From Lachnospira sp. (GTDB taxonomy: Bacteria > Bacillota > Clostridia > Lachnospirales > Lachnospiraceae), in NCBI GenBank assembly GCA_017626275.1, contig JAGAJD010000077.1, forward strand, positions 1 through 12,265: a stretch of DNA of 12,265 bases, written 5' to 3'. The notes beneath the pieces were generated by a model that saw nothing but the letters and a program-made list of their open reading frames with translations, made no database searches and had not been told where the DNA came from. Every line of letters begins with the position of its first letter. The first letter of the stretch is position 1. Shown here piece after piece: positions 7,725-12,265 of this stretch. The position numbers and the translations under genes were made by a program.

Positions 7725-8964
7725 TACATACCTCCGCTGCCGATTTTCCTGCAAGATAACCGCTGCTCCATGCCCATTGAAGATTATACCCTCCGCATTT
7801 TCCGTCAACGTCCAGTAATTCTCCCGCAAAATACAAACCCCTGCAGAGCCTTGACTCCATAGATTCAGGATTGACTTCCGACAGCTTAACGCCGCCCTGA
7901 CAAACCTGCGCATATTCATAAGAACGACTGCCCGTAATATCAAAGGAATATTCTTTCATCTCCCGTACAAGTCTGTAAAGCTTCTTTTCTCCTGCCTGCC
8001 CCGCAGTCATATTCATATCCGCTCCTACGCTTTTTACCACACCCTGCACAAGCTTTTTATTTAAAAGTCCTGCAAAAAAAGAAACAATATCTTTATTTTC
8101 TTCTTTTTCAAGCCTTTTTCTTATATCCTCACGCAATTCTTCTTCCGAAAACTCAGGAAGCATATCCACTACCGCCAGCACCTCTTTTTTTCTGTCCTTT
8201 GCCTTAACCGCATAGCGGCTCACCTGAAAAACAGGAATGCCTGAAATTCCATACTCTGTATACTGTATTTCTCCCAAATCCTCCGCAAGCTTCTTTCCGT
8301 CCGCATAAATCGTAACACGTCCCGTACTTCTGACACCTGCCATAACCTTGCACTGCCTGTTATCCGAAGTAAGCTGTACCAGCGCCGGAAGCGGTTTTAT
8401 AATACTGTGCGAAAGGCTTTTTGCCAATATGTAGCCGGAACCGTCAGAACCTGTCTTCGGTGCAGCTTTTGAGCCAGTTGCAAGAATAAGCGTATCCGCA
8501 TTAATCCTGCCCTGATTTGTCTCAAGCACAAAGCCGCCCCGTTCCCTTTTTATCCGTTCAACCTGACATTCCGTATATACAATTACACCACTTCTTTCAA
8601 CCTCTGCGCGCAGTGCGTCCTGTAAAGATGCAGCCGTCTCTGAATTAGGATACACATATCCTCCCCGCTGCCTGCTATATATTCCGATTTCTTTAAAAAA
8701 TTCAAGCGTATCCGAAACCTGAAAACTTTCAAGGACTTTTCCTACAAACTCTCTGTCTTCATTTTGAAAATGTTCCTTTCCCATATCAAGATTGGTAAAG
8801 TTGCACTTTCCGTTCCCGGTCTGCAAAAGCTTGCTTCCCAGACGCTTTGTATGTTCTATAAGTATTACATTAACACCATGCCCTGCCGCAGTAAGAGCAG
8901 CCATCATACCTGCCGCTCCGCCACCGACCACCGCACAGCCGCACTTAAATTTATCCGCTTTCAT
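7717..8964 (-). CDS. NAD(P)/FAD-dependent oxidoreductase, HI0933 / BaiN-like family
   Basis: The 415-residue flavoprotein begins with a Rossmann FAD motif 'CAVVGGGAAGMMAAL' (G14-G19), with E37 in 'VILIEH' placed to bind the ribose. It then has the family block 'RLGSKLLQTGNGKCNFTN' (41-58; usually GRKLLxTGGGRCNxTN) and the C-terminal 'GLYFAGELLDVDGKCGGYNLQWAWSSG'. Family members have been annotated as aminoacetone oxidase-like or BaiN (bile-acid operon of Clostridium scindens), but the substrate of most is unknown and bile-acid activity should not be assumed. The ATG at 8962-8964 has GGAG 6 nt upstream. It follows the small anchored protein by 21 nt and ends in TAG inside the start of the next flavoprotein gene. 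Confidence 0.93.
   Translation of the reverse strand: MKADKFKCGCAVVGGGAAGMMAALTAAGHGVNVILIEHTKRLGSKLLQTGNGKCNFTNLDMGKEHFQNEDREFVGKVLESFQVSDTLEFFKEIGIYSRQRGGYVYPNSETAASLQDALRAEVERSGVIVYTECQVERIKRERGGFVLETNQGRINADTLILATGSKAAPKTGSDGSGYILAKSLSHSIIKPLPALVQLTSDNRQCKVMAGVRSTGRVTIYADGKKLAEDLGEIQYTEYGISGIPVFQVSRYAVKAKDRKKEVLAVVDMLPEFSEEELREDIRKRLEKEENKDIVSFFAGLLNKKLVQGVVKSVGADMNMTAGQAGEKKLYRLVREMKEYSFDITGSRSYEYAQVCQGGVKLSEVNPESMESRLCRGLYFAGELLDVDGKCGGYNLQWAWSSGYLAGKSAAEVCND
7731..7735 (-). promoter_or_regulatory. Shine-Dalgarno site of the COG2509 gene, inside the upstream gene
   Basis: GGAGG on the minus strand lies within the last codons of the HI0933-like gene, 6 nt before the ATG at 7724. It fixes the start of the downstream flavoprotein at 538 residues. 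Confidence 0.8.
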
Positions 8965-8985
8965 TTAAATCTCCATTTTCTTAAA

Positions 8986-9390
8986 TTAACTGCTGTATGT
9001 CTGCAAAAATTCATAAAGTTCCTCTTCTCCCGTCACATACAGCCCGTATTTGAGCTGTTCTCTAATCTCTGTCGGCATAGTATCCATATTCACATCGGCA
9101 TAATCAAAAAATATCTTTTCATCTCCCATGTAAATACACACTCTGCCCTCACTGTAAATCAGATAAAAGCTTTCCTTTTCCGTCTGCCCCCTGCCATTTG
9201 CATAAATCCCCGCAGAGCCGTTATAAACAGCACTGCTCTCATACTCTGTTTCAGGCTGATAATGAAATGTCTCTTCCTTGACAATATCTTTATCATTTCC
9301 CTTTGACGCATAATACGCAACAACTCCAAAACCTGCAAGAAATAATATAAAAACCGCCGCCACGGCTGCCAGCCAATAATACTTTTTCAT
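8986..9390 (-). CDS. small membrane-anchored protein with BofC C-terminal-like domain, 134 aa
   Basis: The product starts with 'MKKYYW' and a single hydrophobic segment (about residues 6-27), followed by a polar linker (28-73) and a compact domain (74-134), so it should be anchored with the domain outside. The domain ('FYLIYSEGRVCIYMGDEKIFFDYADV', then 'MPTEIREQL' and 'EEELYEFLQTYSS') has the layout of the BofC C-terminal domain, known from a Bacillus forespore protein that restrains an intercompartmental sporulation signal. Similar small proteins are common in Clostridia, and a sporulation role here is inference. I chose the ATG at 9388-9390 because GGAG (9397-9400) lies 6 nt upstream. The in-frame ATG at 9402 would include that site. 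It follows cdd by a 54-nt gap. Confidence 0.75.
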   Translation of the reverse strand: MKKYYWLAAVAAVFILFLAGFGVVAYYASKGNDKDIVKEETFHYQPETEYESSAVYNGSAGIYANGRGQTEKESFYLIYSEGRVCIYMGDEKIFFDYADVNMDTMPTEIREQLKYGLYVTGEEELYEFLQTYSS

Positions 9391-9444
9391 GATAATCTCC
9401 ATTCCGATATCTATTTTTAAGTATTCTTGACAGTTTTTACATAT

Positions 9445-9843
9445 TTATACACCAAAAGCGGCTGGAAGCAGCTCTTTTAAAGAATATTCATAAATTCCCA
9501 ACTTGTCCGCAAGCAGAATTACAGCGTCCTCCTCCATAAATTCAGCCATTACCTGACGGCATATCCCACACGGAGGCGTTTTTTCTCCCGATGACGATAC
9601 TATGGCAATCCTGCAAAGCTTTGTGTATCCCTCCGATACTGCTTTAAAAATCGCAGTACGCTCTGCGCAGTTTGTAGCTCCATAGGACGCATTTTCTATA
9701 TTACACCCCGTAAAAAATTCTCCGCTTTCCGTAACAAGCGCCGCTCCCACCTTAAAATGAGAATATGGAGCATATGCATGCTCCATAGCCTGATATGCCA
9801 TATCCACCAACTTCTGATTAAGCATTTCTTTATTATTTTCCAT
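9445..9843 (-). CDS. cdd: cytidine deaminase
   Basis: This enzyme deaminates cytidine and deoxycytidine to uridine and deoxyuridine in pyrimidine salvage. It is the short homotetramer type, 132 residues. Substrate-binding 'FKVGAAL' (30-36) and 'GCNIENASYG' (46-55) precede the zinc motifs 'CAE' (C59, catalytic E61) and 'PCGICRQ' (C92, C95), all intact. I prefer the ATG at 9841-9843, with AGG 8 nt upstream; a GTG at 9852 would add three residues and lies just after the TAG of the DUF3048 gene. Clostridial cdd often follows phoH-ybeY, as here, with one extra gene between. Its end is not followed by a clear terminator. Confidence 0.97.
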   Translation of the reverse strand: MENNKEMLNQKLVDMAYQAMEHAYAPYSHFKVGAALVTESGEFFTGCNIENASYGATNCAERTAIFKAVSEGYTKLCRIAIVSSSGEKTPPCGICRQVMAEFMEEDAVILLADKLGIYEYSLKELLPAAFGV

Positions 9844-9852
9844 AGTTTTCAC

Positions 9853-10968
9853 CTACTCAGCAATCTCAAATGTTTCCTGAATCGTTATTTCCTGTGTTGT
9901 TTCTATCTGGCAAATATATGTTTTTCCCTGATTTAATACAATTTCATTGCCGTCCTGATAATAGTACTTTGTAGGGCCGTTGTCCTCAGCTTCTTTAACC
10001 CATGTCACTTCCGACACTTTCCCGTCAGTGATAAACAATCCCTTTCCGCTTCCGTGAATTTTATAATTCGGCGTACCGTTCTCGTAATAAGCCGGCTCAA
10101 CATATTTTACAAGAATATTCTTAAAAGATAACTGTTCTCCCGTCTCATCATCAATCTGAGGCCCATCAAACTGAAATCTCAAATATTCCTTTGTTTTTTC
10201 ATCATACTCAAAGTACGGATTATTATACCTGTATCCCGGATAAAAAACCATACACGGCGTTCCGTTTACAGCCTCGACCTCCTTTGTCTCGTCTGCATTA
10301 AATGTAAAAGGCTTTTGAAAACCATCTGGATATGTCGTGCCATATCCTTTAATATTTACGCTGTCCATAATTCCCGACCACGATGTATATGCATTATGCG
10401 GTGCAATTCTGTCATCTGTACGATAAAAGCTGCACCATACCATACCGTCCAGAGCATGCATTTTCGGCTGTGCAAGATAATCGGCAGCAAATTCAGAATA
10501 TCCGAAATGTACATAATTTGCTTCAAATTCTTTTGCAAATAAAAGATAATACGTGCGGCAGCTTCTTACAGGTCCGATTTTTTCCAAATCATACTGATTT
10601 TCAAATACGCAGCATAATCTTGTTATGCCACCCTCTACCAGTGATTCAAATACTATATCAGCCTTGCTTATGTTGGACTGCGGCATTGCCTGTTTGATAT
10701 TGCTGTACATCACCGCAACAGGAACATTTTCAGCCTGCTTTTCATCAATCCATTTTCCGCTCACTATACTCTGTGCCTGTCCTGCGTGAATATCTTTGAC
10801 CTCTTCTTTAGCTGTACTCTGACTTTCAGTATTCTGTACTGCCCCCGATTCATTCGTTTCAACATTATTTTTTCTGTTTCTCATCGCTCCCGACACTGCC
10901 AGAACAGTTCCCAGCACAGCAATAAGACAGACTGCCGCAATCAGCACTCCGCTCTTTTTCAATCTCAT
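9853..10968 (-). CDS. DUF3048 domain protein (YerB-like), secreted or membrane-anchored
   Basis: This 371-residue protein has a short basic N-terminus and one hydrophobic segment (about 7-28), then a Ser/Glu/Gln-rich linker (30-75). The N-terminal DUF3048 domain (about 80-215) shows 'VPVAVMYSN', 'MPQSNISKADIVFESLVEGGITR' and 'GPVRSCRTYYL', and a C-terminal DUF3048 domain runs from about 255 to 365. Bacillus YerB is a lipoprotein of this family. Here the segment has a cysteine (C14) but no convincing lipobox, so a signal anchor is more likely than a lipoprotein. The function of the family is not settled. The ATG at 10966-10968 has AGGG 6 nt upstream. It sits between ybeY and cdd, a place often taken by dgkA in Clostridia. 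Confidence 0.9.
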   Translation of the reverse strand: MRLKKSGVLIAAVCLIAVLGTVLAVSGAMRNRKNNVETNESGAVQNTESQSTAKEEVKDIHAGQAQSIVSGKWIDEKQAENVPVAVMYSNIKQAMPQSNISKADIVFESLVEGGITRLCCVFENQYDLEKIGPVRSCRTYYLLFAKEFEANYVHFGYSEFAADYLAQPKMHALDGMVWCSFYRTDDRIAPHNAYTSWSGIMDSVNIKGYGTTYPDGFQKPFTFNADETKEVEAVNGTPCMVFYPGYRYNNPYFEYDEKTKEYLRFQFDGPQIDDETGEQLSFKNILVKYVEPAYYENGTPNYKIHGSGKGLFITDGKVSEVTWVKEAEDNGPTKYYYQDGNEIVLNQGKTYICQIETTQEITIQETFEIAE

Positions 10969-10992
10969 ATTTTCCCTGCCTTTCTATGTAAA

Positions 10993-11502
10993 TTATCTTG
11001 TAATTCCCAAAAGTTCAAGCACTTCACTCTGCTTTGCTTCCATAATCTTTGCCTCTTCTTCCTCCATATGGTCATATCCAAACAAATGCATCATACTGTG
11101 TGCCGTAAGAAATGCAAGCTCACGTTCCTCTGAATGTCCATATTTATCAGCCTGCTCCATTACCTTTTCAACTGATATCATAATATCTCCAAGAATCAGC
11201 TCCCCTGTATCAGGATTAAAATAATCCTCCGGATACTCCTCCATATCTTCCTCAAGACTTTCAAAATCTGCCGGAGCAGCATATTCTATCATCGGAAACG
11301 ACAGAACATCAGTAGGACTGTCGACCTGCCTGTACTCCTTATTAACTTCATGAATTGCCGCATTATCAGTAAGCACCACATTGACCTCAATCTCATACGG
11401 GCATTTTTCGTAATCTGCTGCTTTTTCCACTACATCATTGATAATTTTATTATAATCAAGCTTTAACTCGATTTCTGTCTCATACTCAATATTAACTGTC
11501 AT
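10993..11502 (-). CDS. ybeY: rRNA maturation RNase YbeY (endoribonuclease)
   Basis: YbeY is a zinc-dependent endoribonuclease used in 16S rRNA 3'-end maturation and ribosome quality control. The 169-residue product has 'TDVLSFP' (64-70), 'LGDIMIS' and the metal motif H-x3-H-x5-H as '[11 protein letters not shown]' (H135, H139, H145). The second residue is Ser where Gly is usual. An acidic stretch (about 76-97, many Glu and Asp) lies between the two blocks and is longer than in Escherichia coli YbeY. I chose the ATG at 11500-11502, which has AGGAG about 11 nt upstream and gives a normal N-terminus; the frame is open to 11598, but that part lies within phoH. It overlaps the end of phoH by 11 nt, the usual phoH-ybeY pairing. 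Confidence 0.97.
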   Translation of the reverse strand: MTVNIEYETEIELKLDYNKIINDVVEKAADYEKCPYEIEVNVVLTDNAAIHEVNKEYRQVDSPTDVLSFPMIEYAAPADFESLEEDMEEYPEDYFNPDTGELILGDIMISVEKVMEQADKYGHSEERELAFLTAHSMMHLFGYDHMEEEEAKIMEAKQSEVLELLGITR

Positions 11503-12178
11503 ATTTTTTTCTTCTCCTGTCCTTTGTCTGCCCCTTTCCTTTATATTCCTCAGCTCTGCGGGCAGTTTTATTTTCATACTCTTCGTATGCCTTAACAATC
11601 TTCTGAACCAATGGATGCCTTACAACATCCTGACTTGTAAGCCTTATCATGCCTATCTCATCTACTCTTGATAACACCTTTAATGCAACATCCAAACCTG
11701 ATGTTACATCTTTTGGCAAATCCTTCTGTGTCAAATCACCCGTGATTACAACCTTTGAGCCAAAACCTATTCTTGTAAGGAACATTTTCATCTGTGCAGG
11801 CGTTGTGTTCTGTGCCTCATCTAAGATTATAAATGCATTATCAAGCGTACGGCCTCTCATATAAGCAAGCGGAGCCACCTCTATAAGACCTTTTTCCATA
11901 TTCGCCATAAAGCTTTCCGCTCCCATAATCTGATGCAGTGCATCATAGAGTGGTCTTAAATACGGGTCAACCTTGCTCTGTAAGTCTCCCGGAAGAAATC
12001 CAAGTTTCTCTCCTGCCTCAATCGCAGGTCTTGTAAGTATAATTCTTCCGACTTCATTATTCTTAAATGCCGTAATCGCCATTGCCATAGCAAGATAAGT
12101 CTTACCCGTTCCCGCCGGTCCAAGTCCAAACACAATCATTTTGTCTCGAATCAAATCAACAAATTCCTTCTGCCCCAA
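11492..12178 (-). CDS. phoH: PhoH family ATPase, part downstream of an in-frame stop
   Basis: This is the ATPase core of a PhoH/YbeZ protein, which works with YbeY in RNA metabolism. The 228 residues from a TTG at 12176-12178 contain Walker A '[10 protein letters not shown]' (18-27), '[18 protein letters not shown]' (49-66), Walker B 'FIILDEAQN' (116-124; D120, E121) and '[11 protein letters not shown]' sensor motifs. The tail after about 205 is strongly basic. The usual protein is about 320 residues, so roughly the first 90-100 are missing from this reading frame. The TTG has no ribosome site, and an ATG at 12139 (residue 14) also lacks a clear one. The same frame continues above a TAG at 12188-12190. 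This reading is therefore probably the 3' part of a broken or mis-sequenced gene rather than a separate gene. It overlaps ybeY by 11 nt. Confidence 0.9.
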   Translation of the reverse strand: MGQKEFVDLIRDKMIVFGLGPAGTGKTYLAMAMAITAFKNNEVGRIILTRPAIEAGEKLGFLPGDLQSKVDPYLRPLYDALHQIMGAESFMANMEKGLIEVAPLAYMRGRTLDNAFIILDEAQNTTPAQMKMFLTRIGFGSKVVITGDLTQKDLPKDVTSGLDVALKVLSRVDEIGMIRLTSQDVVRHPLVQKIVKAYEEYENKTARRAEEYKGKGQTKDRRRKKYDS

Positions 12179-12187
12179 TGTCTTCGG

Positions 12188-12265
12188 CTATACAGGCTTA
12201 CCCGTTATTGTTCTGCAAAAAATATCAGAATCAATCACCAGAATCGCCTCTTCTTTTTCCTCAAA
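12188..12265 (-). pseudogene. phoH: 5' part of phoH, ending in an in-frame TAG (cut by window edge)
   Basis: Twenty-five codons are visible, starting at the right edge, before TAG at 12188-12190. They read 'EEAILVIDSD' and 'CRTITGKPV', which match the segment just before the usual 'PKTLGQKxYV' of PhoH. That sequence follows directly in the same frame after the TAG. No frame change is involved, so the break is a single nonsense codon, for example AAG or CAG to TAG. Two complete genes in this window (the HI0933-like and DUF3048 genes) end with TAG, so TAG acts as a stop here. Confidence 0.8.

Noticed and set aside
7725..7943. Longer N-terminus (73 residues) for the COG2509 protein
   Set aside because: It is the other reading frame of the HI0933-like gene. 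The GGAGG site and family N-terminus place the start at 7724.
9427..9432. Perfect TTGACA on the plus strand between cdd and the BofC-C-like gene
   Set aside because: No acceptable -10 follows at 16-18 nt and there is no plus-strand gene to serve.

Overview
All protein genes in this window lie on the minus strand, so transcription runs from high to low coordinates. The base composition is moderately AT-rich, the Shine-Dalgarno sites are strong (GGAGG/AGGAG) and genes are tightly packed. The families present (DUF896, DUF3048/YerB, a BofC-C-like anchored protein, a phoH-ybeY-cdd neighbourhood) point to a Firmicute of class Clostridia, most likely a gut or rumen Lachnospiraceae. The family assignment is inference. 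This is chromosomal housekeeping sequence: I see no transposase, phage gene, CRISPR array, rRNA or tRNA.

Right block (12265 down to 6108), in transcription order: a PhoH-family ATPase cut by the window edge and interrupted by an in-frame TAG; ybeY (rRNA maturation endonuclease, 11-nt overlap with phoH); a secreted or anchored DUF3048 protein; cytidine deaminase (cdd); a small membrane-anchored protein with a BofC-C-like end; and two different FAD-dependent oxidoreductases, HI0933/BaiN-like and COG2509-like, whose genes overlap by 8 nt. Gaps are short throughout, so this may be one long operon. It links RNA processing and pyrimidine salvage with genes of unknown role.

Middle (6107 down to about 5805): a gene-free stretch of about 300 bases. 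It holds a weak terminator-like hairpin at the end of the flavoprotein gene, a long imperfect palindrome (5897-6054) and a good sigma-A-type promoter (5839-5867) for proB. The palindrome is the most unusual non-coding structure here. Its arms differ mostly at positions that become G-U pairs in minus-strand RNA.

Left block (5804 down to 1): a proline-biosynthesis operon, proB (glutamate 5-kinase without a PUA domain) and proA (gamma-glutamyl phosphate reductase), with three genes between them: an unrecognised 404-residue protein, a DUF896 protein and 5-formyltetrahydrofolate cyclo-ligase. Downstream of proA is a PAS-GGDEF-EAL cyclic-di-GMP protein, cut by the left edge. Its EAL half looks catalytically intact and its GGDEF half lacks a metal-binding aspartate. 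ProB and ProA give the two consecutive steps from glutamate to glutamate semialdehyde.

No complete novel system is obvious. The items most worth checking are the palindrome, the phoH nonsense codon and the unknown gene inside the pro operon.
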